Source: Candidatus Latescibacterota bacterium
GTDB taxonomy: Bacteria; Latescibacterota; 4484-107; B68-G9
Direction of reading: 5' to 3'
Assembly (NCBI GenBank): GCA_012962735.1
Contig: DTXA01000105.1
Span: 1 to 12,730, forward strand
Length of the DNA stretch: 12,730 bases
Shown here piece after piece: positions 1 to 7,079 of this stretch; within the stretch, counting starts at the first letter, position 1; each line of letters starts with the position of its first letter. The notes beneath the pieces are model-generated. The model saw nothing but the letters and a program-made list of their open reading frames with translations, had not been told where the DNA came from and ran no database searches. The translations under genes and the position numbers were made by a program.

Positions 1-602
1 ATGGACAGGGCTTCCTTCTGGTCGTGGGTCACGTATATCATGGTTCGGCCCACACGCTCGTGGATGCGGCGGATCTCCTCGCGCATCTCGAGCCTTAGCT
101 TGACATCTAAGTTGGAGAGGGGTTCGTCTAAAAGCACTACCTTGGGTTCCACGACCAGCGCCCTGGCCAGGGCCACCCGCTGCTGTTGGCCGCCGGAGAG
201 CTGCCCCGGGAACCGGTCCGCATACTCGGCCATGCGCACTATCTCCAGAACCTCCTCCACCCGCTCCCGCAGCTTTTCCCTTCCCACCCTGCGCACCTTC
301 AGCCCGTACGCCACGTTCTCCCAGACCGTCATATGGGGCCAGAGGGCGTAGTTCTGGAACACCATGGCAGTATTGCGTCGGTGGGGAGGAAGATGGGTCA
401 CCTCTCTGTCTCCGAAGAAGATACGTCCTCGGTCTGGCCTGTAGAACCCCGCTATGAGCCTCAGCAGCGTGGTCTTCCCGCACCCGGACGGCCCCAGGAG
501 GAAGAAGAGTTCCCCGGGGGCCACCTCGAGGGAGACATCCTCTATGGCCCACACCTCCCCGAAGGCCTTTGAGACCCCATCCAGCCGCACCCCAGTGGCC
601 AT
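1..602 (-). CDS. ABC transporter ATP-binding protein, MalK/UgpC/PotA type (3' end beyond window)
   Basis: This is the ATPase subunit of an importer that binds ATP on the cytoplasmic face and powers uptake by a membrane permease pair. The first 200 residues are visible. They show Walker A GPSGCGKT (37-44), the Q-loop in VFQNYALWPHMT (Q83), the signature LSGGQQQR (135-142), Walker B VVLLDEP (155-161), the D-loop SNLDVKLR and the switch histidine in YVTHDQ (H193). The DVKLRLEMR and THDQKEAL wording is characteristic of the sugar, glycerol-phosphate, polyamine and iron (CUT1/PotA/FbpC) importers; the regulatory C-terminal domain that would separate these lies outside the window. ATG is only 2 nt after the stop of the GGDEF gene, and a GAGGGGG ribosome site sits inside that gene's last codons, so the two are translationally coupled. 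Substrate is unknown because no permease or binding protein is visible. Family assignment is very secure. Confidence 0.95.
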   Translation of the reverse strand, partial: MATGVRLDGVSKAFGEVWAIEDVSLEVAPGELFFLLGPSGCGKTTLLRLIAGFYRPDRGRIFFGDREVTHLPPHRRNTAMVFQNYALWPHMTVWENVAYGLKVRRVGREKLRERVEEVLEIVRMAEYADRFPGQLSGGQQQRVALARALVVEPKVVLLDEPLSNLDVKLRLEMREEIRRIHERVGRTMIYVTHDQKEALS

Positions 603-604
603 AT

Positions 605-1432
605 CTACACCCCCTCGACCCTGTTTTTCCCCTTCTGCTTGGCTCGGTAAAGGGCTCTGTCCGCCGCATCTATGAGGTCCTCAGAGGTATCCCCGTCCTC
701 GGGGTACGTCGCTACCCCGGCGCTGACTGTCACCTTGGCCATAATCTCCCCCATATCCACCACTATCTCCGCTCGCTCCATCAGACTGCGCACCCTTTCG
801 GCAACCCGGATAGCGTTCCCTTTAGCTGTATCGGGGAGGACCAAAAGGAACTCCTCCCCGCCGTACCTTCCGGCTATGTCGGTCTTCCGGCAGGAAGTTT
901 TGAGGATAGAGGCGAACTGCATCAGGGCGAGGTCCCCGGCTAAGTGTCCGTAGGAGTCGTTGAAGGGTTTGAAGTCGTCCAAATCGAAGAAAGCCACGGA
1001 AAGTTCCCCCCCCTCCCCGGCCTCGAGCTTCCGCTGTATCCGGTCGACCTCCAGCGCCAGGGCTCTGCGTATAAAGGTCGCATTGTACAGCCCCGTATGT
1101 CCGTCCACCATCGCCGCCTGTGATATCTTTTCGAAGTGGGTGGCTTCCATAACCCTAGGAAAACGCAGGAATTGTTCTTGTAACAGAAGGTCCAATAGGA
1201 CCACCTCTAAGGCTACTTCCCTGCCAAGCTTTTGGGACATCTCCTGTCGCCTGGTCCACACCTGCTTCCATAGGTCTTCTGCCTCGTCCTCCCTCATCTC
1301 GATGCCCGATAGGACCTTGAGCGCCTCCCTGCATACTTCCCCTTGCTCCGAGGATATGGGCTTCTCCAGCTCGTCCGAGGCGGCGAACATCTCCTGCAAG
1401 TGGTCCAAGAGCGCTTTCTTGATCTGGTCCAT
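605..1432 (-). CDS. Diguanylate cyclase (GGDEF domain, active GGEEF with I-site)
   Basis: Predicted to make cyclic di-GMP from two GTP. In the 275-residue reading the GGDEF domain fills roughly residues 105-275. It has DGHTGLYNATF (110-120), metal-binding FDLDDF (149-154), the active-site GGEEF (191-195) and, exactly five residues before it, RKTD (182-185). RKTD matches the RxxD product-inhibition site, so both activity and feedback inhibition are expected. Residues 1-100 are helical, charged and without a recognised sensor domain; there is no membrane segment, so the enzyme should be cytoplasmic. A longer reading starting at 1468 is possible, but the ATG at 1432 is preferred: it follows the upstream stop by one base and has AGGGGAGG 8 nt before it. 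It sits between a membrane protein and an ABC ATPase, both tightly coupled. What signal it reads cannot be told. Confidence 0.93.
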   Translation of the reverse strand: MDQIKKALLDHLQEMFAASDELEKPISSEQGEVCREALKVLSGIEMREDEAEDLWKQVWTRRQEMSQKLGREVALEVVLLDLLLQEQFLRFPRVMEATHFEKISQAAMVDGHTGLYNATFIRRALALEVDRIQRKLEAGEGGELSVAFFDLDDFKPFNDSYGHLAGDLALMQFASILKTSCRKTDIAGRYGGEEFLLVLPDTAKGNAIRVAERVRSLMERAEIVVDMGEIMAKVTVSAGVATYPEDGDTSEDLIDAADRALYRAKQKGKNRVEGV

Positions 1433-1433
1433 T

Positions 1434-2033
1434 TCAGAATCCTCCCCTAAGGAGTATTTCAACCCCATCCTGGAACGGGAAGGCCGATACCTTCCAGGTT
1501 CTGCTCCCGACGGCCTGGGCCGCCCGGAGCGCGCTCGCCAAGTGGTATCCTACGATCCCCCACAACACCATACGTGCCCAGTGTCGGGCCCGCAGGGAGG
1601 AGTCCTTCAGGGCCTTGAAGCGCAGGCGCTCCTCCTCCCCCGGCCACTCCCATGCCGGTGGTCGCTCGGAGTACGTGCAGGCCGAGGCCCCTTTCCTCCA
1701 GAGGACCGCACGGTTGTATTCGTAGACATTGGGATAAAATCCCATAGCATCCCAGAATGCCTCGTCCTCTTTCTCCCCCCTGGCACCGGCCTGGGATGCC
1801 GCATACGCCCAGGCGTCCTCCTCCCGCCAGGAGGACCAGGTCCGGAAGCCAATGTATCCAGCCCAGAGCCCAACCTCCGCTCGCAGGGACCAGAGGGCAG
1901 CGGTATCCTCCCCCAAATAGCGATGGCCGGCGGCGGGCAGAAGGAGCGAAAGCAGGAACGCCTTGGCCGGGGAGGGACCTTCCCCCGCCCAGGCCTTAGA
2001 GATTATCATCAAAGCCAACAATACCTTAAGCAT
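1434..2033 (-). CDS. Small membrane protein with signal peptide, DUF5683-like
   Basis: A 199-residue protein of unknown function. Residues 1-16 (MLKVLLALMIISKAWA) form a signal peptide with a plausible AWA cleavage site. Next comes a hydrophobic stretch with the phrase AFLLSLLLPAAGHRYLGE (25-42), then a second hydrophobic stretch (about 47-63), a polar aromatic-rich middle with FYPNVYEYNRAVLWRK (99-114), and a last hydrophobic helix (about 153-173). The 'SLLLPGxGxxYLGE ... NxYEYxR' layout resembles the DUF5683/TM2-like proteins common in Bacteroidota and candidate phyla; this is recognition by eye, not a search result. The start overlaps the end of coaE by 8 nt and has AGGGGGA before it, and the gene ends one base before the GGDEF start. 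Location is probably the cell envelope. It might be the partner or input of the cyclase, but nothing in the sequence proves it. Confidence 0.75.
   Translation of the reverse strand: MLKVLLALMIISKAWAGEGPSPAKAFLLSLLLPAAGHRYLGEDTAALWSLRAEVGLWAGYIGFRTWSSWREEDAWAYAASQAGARGEKEDEAFWDAMGFYPNVYEYNRAVLWRKGASACTYSERPPAWEWPGEEERLRFKALKDSSLRARHWARMVLWGIVGYHLASALRAAQAVGSRTWKVSAFPFQDGVEILLRGGF
1441..1448 (-). promoter_or_regulatory. Ribosome binding site deciding the GGDEF start
   Basis: The minus strand reads AGGGGAGG here, with eight bases to the ATG at 1432. An in-frame ATG at 1468 has no comparable site and would overlap the upstream gene by 35 nt. The site lies inside the 3' end of the DUF5683-like gene, so ribosomes terminating there can re-initiate. 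Confidence 0.75.
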
Positions 2034-2622
2034 ATTTCCCCCTGAGTCTCCTCCAGAGCAAGGCCACCTTCCCCTTAAGCTCTTCTAAGCTACCTATGTT
2101 CTCTATCACATAGGATGCCATCTGCTCCCTCTCCGCCTCGGACATCTGAACCCTCACCCGTTCCCGGGCTTCGCCCTCGGAAAATCCCTTCTTCATCAGG
2201 CGGACGATCCGCAGGGGCTCAGGGGCCTTCACTGACACAACCACATCGAACCAGTCATATATCCCCCATTCGGGTATCAGGGCCGCATCGACCACGACAG
2301 GCCTGTCCGGGTCCTCCCTCAGGGCATCCGATATCTCCCCCTTGAGCCGCTTCAGCAGAGGGGGATGTACGATGGCGTTCAAGGTAGCCAGGGCCTCCGG
2401 GTCCCCGAAGACCTTCCTTCCAAGCCGCTTTCTGTCTATCCGTCCATCCTTTCCTAAGACCCCATCCCCGAAGACCTCCACAAGCCGCTCCCGCACCTCC
2501 AGGTCTTCCAAGACCCGATGGCCTACCTCGTCCGCCGAGATCAGCTTAGCGCCGAACTTCTCTAAGAACCTGCAGACTTCGGTCTTACCCGACCCTGTTC
2601 CTCCGGTCACCCCGATCACCAT
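2026..2622 (-). CDS. coaE: Dephospho-CoA kinase
   Basis: Catalyses the last step of coenzyme A synthesis, ATP-dependent phosphorylation of the 3'-hydroxyl of dephospho-CoA, in the cytoplasm. The protein is 198 residues, normal for the family. It has the P-loop TGGTGSGKT (6-14), ISADEVGHRVL (29-38) with the conserved Asp31 of the CoA-binding region, IVHPPL (84-89), VVVDAALIPE (109-118), an Arg/Gln pair in RVRVQM (155-160) and the typical ending YVIENIGSLEEL (171-182). The reading frame continues upstream by 26 residues, but the ATG at 2622 is chosen: it shares one base with the preceding stop (TGATG), the protein then begins directly with the P-loop strand MVIGVTGG, and GGAGGAG lies upstream. 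Being second in an operon after a ceramidase-like gene and ahead of signalling and transport genes is not a usual setting. Identification is very secure. Confidence 0.96.
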   Translation of the reverse strand: MVIGVTGGTGSGKTEVCRFLEKFGAKLISADEVGHRVLEDLEVRERLVEVFGDGVLGKDGRIDRKRLGRKVFGDPEALATLNAIVHPPLLKRLKGEISDALREDPDRPVVVDAALIPEWGIYDWFDVVVSVKAPEPLRIVRLMKKGFSEGEARERVRVQMSEAEREQMASYVIENIGSLEELKGKVALLWRRLRGKYA

Positions 2623-3935
2623 CAGGCTGAGAGCTCCTCCAAAAGCCCCAAGGCCGCTTCGGCCAGAACCCGGTCCGCTCCGGGGGCAACCCGAGCCCAC
2701 CTGGGCTCGTACCCGCCCTCTTCGTAGGCCCGGGTGGTGGGCACGTAGCTTACGCTGTAGTCGTTACAGTAAGCCAGCACCAAGGTCTTCGGGAAGGGAC
2801 TGCGCTCCCTGATCTCCAGCCCCACCTCTACGAACACCTCCCCGGGCAGGAACACCAGGGCAGCATCCCCCAACCTCACAACCCAGACCTCGGACTCCAT
2901 CTCGCCCCGTTCTAAGACCTCCAGCCCCTGGGTGGCACGGAGCTCGTGGAGTACCATGAGCGTGTGTCGTGCGTGCACCAGCTCCCCCCAGAGCCCTGTG
3001 ATCTGCTCCGAACCCACCTCTGTCTCCTCCGCCAGCTTCTCGAGCTCCCGGACCCGCTCCTTGGCTTCTTCAATGGGAGGGAACTTCTTAAGGGGCAGGC
3101 ACACCTTCCTCCGGATCACCTTCAAGCCCTCGGCAGGCCGGACCTCCTGGGCGACCTTCAGGACCTCTCCGGCTAAGGCCCTCCCTAAGCGCTCGGCCGC
3201 CTCGAAGTTTCCCCTCTCTTTGGGGTTTATGTTTCCACCGCACCCGTTGGCGAAGAGCCCCACAGCCTTCCCCCCGTATGCCGCCTCTAAGGTCCAGACC
3301 GCGTACCCAGGATAATCCGCGGAGATGAGCAGGTTATCCGCCCCCAGCACTACTCCGTGGCACGCATACTGCATCAGGACGGCGGCCTTTCCTCCCTCCC
3401 TGTTTATCCGCACTACCCCCACTTGGGGGTCTATCGGCCCCTTAGGGTTCGAGCCGATCACCACCTCTCCGTCCGTCCGGAGTTGTCTGCGGTTTACCCC
3501 GATGACGACCTCGCCAACCCCCACTCCCACCTCGGCCTCCCTTATATCCTTGGCAGCCATCCGAACCGCGCCGGCGATATAGTACAACAACACTTCCCCC
3601 CAGATCTCCTCCAACCCCTCCTTCAGCTCCCTGATCTCGTAGAGCCTCCCCGGCGCGGGCCCGGAGTGGGTGTGGGAGAAGCACAACGCCACCCGCTCCC
3701 CTGGCATCCCCGTAGCCTCCTCAACCAATTCCCGCACCCGGGCTACGGCCGTTCGGTTAAGGCCCAGCAGGTCGCAGGTCACTAAGGCCAGCCGTTCCTC
3801 CCCGTCCTCCAACACCAGCGCCCTGGCGTATAGTGGATCGTGCACCCCCTGGGCCCCCTGTTTTCTCGCCGCGAATCCCCCCATGGCTATCCCCACCGGG
3901 GGGGTAATATCCACGATGGCTACGCCCGCTCGCAT
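2622..3935 (-). CDS. Neutral/alkaline ceramidase-like amidohydrolase, short form
   Basis: This 437-residue protein matches the N-terminal catalytic domain of the neutral/alkaline ceramidase family, zinc enzymes that cleave an N-acyl amide bond. Visible landmarks are AGVAIVDITPP (3-13), GVHDPLYARALVLEDG (30-45), VTCDLLGLN (52-60), the zinc motif SHTHSGPAPG (87-96), QYACHGVVLG with His193, FANGCGGNINP (229-238), and NDYSVSYVPTTRAYEEGGYE (391-410) holding the acidic metal ligand. Bacterial ceramidases such as the Pseudomonas enzyme are about 650 residues, secreted, and carry an extra C-terminal domain. This one has no signal peptide and ends just after the GGYE motif, so a cytoplasmic enzyme on an unknown amide or lipid-like substrate is more likely than a true ceramidase. 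The start at 3935 has AAAGGAGGG before it; the upstream in-frame ATG (3992) lies beyond the promoter -10. First gene of its operon, overlapping coaE by one base. Confidence 0.88.
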   Translation of the reverse strand: MRAGVAIVDITPPVGIAMGGFAARKQGAQGVHDPLYARALVLEDGEERLALVTCDLLGLNRTAVARVRELVEEATGMPGERVALCFSHTHSGPAPGRLYEIRELKEGLEEIWGEVLLYYIAGAVRMAAKDIREAEVGVGVGEVVIGVNRRQLRTDGEVVIGSNPKGPIDPQVGVVRINREGGKAAVLMQYACHGVVLGADNLLISADYPGYAVWTLEAAYGGKAVGLFANGCGGNINPKERGNFEAAERLGRALAGEVLKVAQEVRPAEGLKVIRRKVCLPLKKFPPIEEAKERVRELEKLAEETEVGSEQITGLWGELVHARHTLMVLHELRATQGLEVLERGEMESEVWVVRLGDAALVFLPGEVFVEVGLEIRERSPFPKTLVLAYCNDYSVSYVPTTRAYEEGGYEPRWARVAPGADRVLAEAALGLLEELSA

Positions 3936-3938
3936 CGT

Positions 3939-3947
3939 CCCTCCTTT
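3939..3947 (-). promoter_or_regulatory. Ribosome binding site of the ceramidase-like gene
   Basis: The minus strand reads AAAGGAGGG ending three bases before the ATG at 3935, one of the strongest Shine-Dalgarno matches in the window. It fixes the start and excludes a longer N-terminus. Confidence 0.85.
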
Positions 3948-3979
3948 GTGAGCACCCGAGAGGTTTCGGACCAGCACAG

Positions 3980-4008
3980 AATATAGGCACACGGTCGGGG
4001 GAAGTCAA
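3980..4008 (-). promoter_or_regulatory. Sigma70-type promoter for the ceramidase-coaE-GGDEF-ABC operon
   Basis: On the minus strand TTGACT (4008-4003) and TATATT (3985-3980) are separated by exactly 17 bp, each matching the consensus at five of six positions. Transcription should begin near 3973, giving a leader of about 38 nt before the ATG at 3935. It is transcribed away from the promoter at 4041, and the two -35 boxes are 32 bp apart. A short palindrome TCTCTGAGA (4011-4019) lies between them and could be an operator, though it is short enough to be chance. Confidence 0.75.
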
Positions 4009-4040
4009 GGTCTCTGAGAAGCCCGGCCCGAATTTCGTCC

Positions 4041-4069
4041 TTGACAGGAGCGGGGGCATATGTTATTTT
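4041..4069 (+). promoter_or_regulatory. Strong sigma70-type promoter with extended -10 for the URO-D-like gene
   Basis: A perfect TTGACA (4041-4046), a 17-bp spacer, and TATTTT (4064-4069) preceded by TGT (4061-4063), which makes an extended -10 element (TGnTATTTT). The predicted leader is about 60 nt to the ATG at 4138. This is the best promoter match in the window and is in keeping with the downstream gene being an independent single-gene unit. Confidence 0.72.
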
Positions 4070-4094
4070 TCGCCCTGGGGCTTCTGGGTCGGAG

Positions 4095-4114
4095 GTCGTC
4101 TCTTGGAGAGCGAC
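4095..4114 (+). promoter_or_regulatory. Hairpin in the leader of the URO-D-like gene
   Basis: GTCG-T-CTCT-TGG-AGAG-CGAC folds into an 8-bp stem with one bulged T and a three-base loop. It lies in the predicted 5' leader, ending 23 bases before the ATG. It has no T-run, so it is not a terminator; it could stabilise the mRNA or bind a regulator. Function is unknown. Confidence 0.45.
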
Positions 4115-4137
4115 ATTTCAAGGGAATTTGGGGTGCT

Positions 4138-5238
4138 ATGACCCATCGCGAGCGGTTCGTAAGGACGTTGACAGGACAGGAAGTAGACCGCGTACCCTTC
4201 ATCAAGGTCTTCGGCGGCAAGAACCAGATCGTACCCAAATGGGAAAAAGAGTGCCCGGGAATTTCGCAATGCATCGACGAAATATTACAGTTCGAGGGAG
4301 AACACCGTGGTTGGCAGAGGACCGATGTAAACATGGAGCTCTCGCAGGTCGGTGAAACGAAGATAATAGAGGAGAACGAGTCGAGGATAGTTCAGGGACG
4401 TGGCGACGGGACTGTAGAGATCATTCAGAAGGTAGGGGACTTCCATCGCTACACGGTAGAATGGCCTGTAAAGAGCAGAAAGGACTGGTATCAGATCAAG
4501 GAACGACACATGCAGGCAGATGATCCGGAGCGATTCCCGAAGGACTGGCCGGAACAGGTTGCCCGCTATCGCAACCGCGACTATCCGCTCCAGTTGACCC
4601 ATAGAGGTGTCTACGGTTTTGCTCGTAGCATGATGGGCGACATAAACCTCGCATATGCCTTCTACGATGATCCCGAGCTTGTACACGACATCATGGATTC
4701 GTACACGGATATGGCCATCGCTATATGGAGCAAGATGGTGAAAGATATAGATTTCGATCTTATCGAGTGCTGGGAGGATATGGCTTCTCGCAACGGCGCC
4801 TTGATCTCGCCCGCAACTTTTCGCGAGTTTATGAAACCCAATTATCTCAAAATTGCCTCCTTCGCGAAAGAGCATGGAATCAATATCATCTTGGTCGATT
4901 CGGACGGGTACATCGAGAACCTCACAGAACTGATGTTAGAGAGCGGCGTGACCGCCCTCTACCCTTACGAAGTGCAGGCAGGGAACGATGTCGGCAGAGT
5001 TTTGGATAGGTTCCCAAGCCTCGGAGTCATAGGAGGGTTGGACAAGAACGTGATGGCCAAAGGGAAGAAAGAAATCGACCGTGAAATAGAAAGGGCCCGC
5101 GAGCTGATCAGGAAGGGACGCTATATCCCTGGCCCTGATCACTTCGTTCTATCCGATGTTAGTTGGGCCAACTATCGCTATTTCATGGAACGTCTGAGGG
5201 AAGTGGTCATGACTACGAAGCCGGGAACCGACTTTTGA
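4138..5238 (+). CDS. Uroporphyrinogen decarboxylase-superfamily protein (URO-D/MtaA-like), not HemE
   Basis: A 366-residue protein with the barrel plan of the URO-D/methylcobamide methyltransferase superfamily. It begins MTHRERFVRTLTGQEVDRVP (1-20), a typical opening, and has GVYGFARSMMG (157-167), LIECWEDMASRNGALISP (208-225), FREFMKPNY (228-236), INIILVDSDGYIENL (248-262), ALYPYEVQAGNDV (273-285) and LGVIGGLDKNVMAKG (295-309). The MRQAGR substrate-binding segment of true HemE is missing, so haem synthesis is unlikely. Members of this group act in corrinoid methyl transfer or are uncharacterised; the substrate here is unknown. An in-frame ATG at 4060 is rejected because it lies inside the promoter. 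It is the only plus-strand gene, with its own promoter and leader hairpin, and it is visibly more A/T-rich than its neighbours, suggesting transfer. It converges on proS with 97 nt between; no convincing terminator or small gene is seen there. Confidence 0.88.
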   Translation: MTHRERFVRTLTGQEVDRVPFIKVFGGKNQIVPKWEKECPGISQCIDEILQFEGEHRGWQRTDVNMELSQVGETKIIEENESRIVQGRGDGTVEIIQKVGDFHRYTVEWPVKSRKDWYQIKERHMQADDPERFPKDWPEQVARYRNRDYPLQLTHRGVYGFARSMMGDINLAYAFYDDPELVHDIMDSYTDMAIAIWSKMVKDIDFDLIECWEDMASRNGALISPATFREFMKPNYLKIASFAKEHGINIILVDSDGYIENLTELMLESGVTALYPYEVQAGNDVGRVLDRFPSLGVIGGLDKNVMAKGKKEIDREIERARELIRKGRYIPGPDHFVLSDVSWANYRYFMERLREVVMTTKPGTDF

Positions 5239-5335
5239 GCAGGAAGCAGATTGGTATAGGAACCGAAGGCTGGTCCACGGTCCCGCACGGCATCGTCTGC
5301 GAATCCACCGTCACCCCGCCCCTACAATTTGGTGA

Positions 5336-7042
5336 CTACATCTGGACCTCCTCCCACAACCCCTCCAGCACCTCCCTTACTTTCTCGGCCGCACCCTCCA
5401 CCGGCACCTCCCAGGTCTCCCCGTCTTTCCTCCTGCGCACCTCCACCTTGCCCTCCTTCAGGCCCCTCCCCAAGGTCACCCGGACGGGTATGCCCAGAAG
5501 GTCGGCATCTTTGAACTTAACGCCAGCCCTCTCGTCCCTGTCGTCCAAGAGCACCTCGCAATTTTCGGAGAGCTCCCGGTAGAGCTCCTCCGCTGCTTCC
5601 CGGGTCCGGGGGTCGCCCCAGTTCACAGGCAGGAGGTACACCTCGTACGGGGCTATGGAGACCGGCCAGGCCATCCCGCTTTCGTCGGCATATTGTTCTA
5701 TGGCGCATGCCACTATCCTCTCCATCCCTATCCCGTAGCTCCCCATCACCAGGGGAAGGGCCCTTCCCTTCGTATCTAAGTAAGTAGCTCCGATGGCCTC
5801 GGAGTACTTGGTGCCCAGCTGGAAGATGTGTCCCACCTCTATAGCGGGGATTATCTCTATCTCCCCCCCGCACTCCGTGCATCGGTCCCCCGCCTTCACG
5901 GTCCGGACGTCCACGTACCGGTCCACCCTGAAGTCTCGCCCCGGCTCCAGCCCTACCCAGTGGTAGTCCTCCTGGTTGGCCCCTGTGGCTAAGTCCTTCT
6001 GATCCATAATCGTCTCGTCAGCGAGTATCTCCACCCCATCCAGCTCCACCGGCCCCACGAACCCGACCGGAGCTTTGGCGAGCCGCTCCACCTCCCCGGG
6101 TTCTGCCGGACGAAAGGGACCTACCTCCCGCTCAAGCTTCGCCTCGTTCACCTCGTAGTCCCCCCGTATTAGGACCATCACAGGCCCCTCCTCAGCTATG
6201 AAAATCAACGACTTCATAAGCCGGGAAGGAGGCCTATCCAAGAACCCCGATACCTCTTCTATGGTGCGCATCCCCGGGGTGTGGACCTTCTCCCTAAGCC
6301 TGGATTCCCCCTCGGATGGGACCGGGACGGACACGGCTACTTCCATATTGGCGGCGTACTCGCACCCACAGCACAGGGCCAGCCTGTCCTCCCCAGCCTC
6401 CGAGGGCACCATGAACTCCTCGGACGCGCTTCCCCCCATAATCCCGCTGTGCGCCCGAACCACCACCACCTCCAGGCCGCACCTTTTGAATATCCTCAGA
6501 TATGCCTCCCGGTGGAGGACATAGCTTCTTTTCAGCCCCTCCTCGTCCGCATCGAAGCTGTAGGAGTCCTTCATCAGGAACTGCCTGCCCCTCAGCACCC
6601 CCGACCGGGGTCGGGCCTCGTCCCGGAATTTGGTCTGTATCTGATACCAGATCTGAGGTAAGTCTCGGTACGACCTTATCTCGTGCGAGGCTATTTCTGC
6701 GAACACCTCCTCGTGGGTGGGAGCTAAAGCCAGGTCTGCGCCCCTGCGGTCCTTCAACCGGAACATGTTATCCCCATATTCCTCCCACCTACCGGTTTTC
6801 TCCCAGAGGTCCCTCCGGGAGAGGGAGGGAAGGAGGAACTCCTGTCCACCTATCCTGTCCATCTCCTCTCGGATGATCCCCTCCACCTTTCTCATCACCC
6901 GCCACCCCAAGGGCAAGTATGAATACACCCCCGAAGCGTGCAGGCGGATCATACCGGATCGGAGCATAAATTTGTGGCTCAACACCTCCGCATCGGAAGG
7001 CTCCTCCCGGAGCGTGGGTATGAAGGCATGGGAGAACCGCAT
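5336..7042 (-). CDS. proS: Prolyl-tRNA synthetase, bacterial type with insertion domain
   Basis: Charges tRNA-Pro with proline in the cytoplasm. The 568-residue length is normal for the bacterial form. Class II motif 1 region GVYSYLPLGWRV (38-49), TH-E in LAPTHEEVF (106-114), motif 2 with FRDEARPRSGVLRGRQF (139-155) and MKDSYSF (157-163), and motif 3 GSYGIGMERIVACAIEQ (434-450) are all present. Cysteine pairs CCGCEYAANME (224-234) and CTECGGEIEI (388-397) flank the insertion (editing) domain, which spans about 225-390. The anticodon-binding domain runs from about 465 to the end (APYEVYLLPVN onwards). The start at 7042 is chosen because RFSHAFIPTLRE is the usual N-terminus and GGGGGG lies 4 nt upstream; the frame stays open far upstream only because it reads through a decayed HIT gene. 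Last gene of the right-hand operon. Confidence 0.97.
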   Translation of the reverse strand: MRFSHAFIPTLREEPSDAEVLSHKFMLRSGMIRLHASGVYSYLPLGWRVMRKVEGIIREEMDRIGGQEFLLPSLSRRDLWEKTGRWEEYGDNMFRLKDRRGADLALAPTHEEVFAEIASHEIRSYRDLPQIWYQIQTKFRDEARPRSGVLRGRQFLMKDSYSFDADEEGLKRSYVLHREAYLRIFKRCGLEVVVVRAHSGIMGGSASEEFMVPSEAGEDRLALCCGCEYAANMEVAVSVPVPSEGESRLREKVHTPGMRTIEEVSGFLDRPPSRLMKSLIFIAEEGPVMVLIRGDYEVNEAKLEREVGPFRPAEPGEVERLAKAPVGFVGPVELDGVEILADETIMDQKDLATGANQEDYHWVGLEPGRDFRVDRYVDVRTVKAGDRCTECGGEIEIIPAIEVGHIFQLGTKYSEAIGATYLDTKGRALPLVMGSYGIGMERIVACAIEQYADESGMAWPVSIAPYEVYLLPVNWGDPRTREAAEELYRELSENCEVLLDDRDERAGVKFKDADLLGIPVRVTLGRGLKEGKVEVRRRKDGETWEVPVEGAAEKVREVLEGLWEEVQM

Positions 7043-7079
7043 AATACCCCCCTGCAGATATATATCCAATAAAGGCCAT

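Noticed and set aside
960..2045. A 361-codon open frame on the plus strand opposite the GGDEF and DUF5683-like genes
   Set aside because: It runs antisense across two well-supported genes and has Ser/Pro/Arg-rich, low-complexity composition typical of a shadow frame.
4060..4137. An N-terminal extension of the URO-D-like protein starting at 4060
   Set aside because: The ATG lies within the predicted promoter, before the transcription start, and the family begins at MTHRERF.
5239..5335. Small gene or bidirectional terminator between the convergent URO-D-like gene and proS
   Set aside because: No stem followed by a T-run on either strand. A GTAGGGGCGGGG stretch resembles one arm of a palindromic repeat but its partner arm is missing. 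Open frames here lack starts with ribosome sites.
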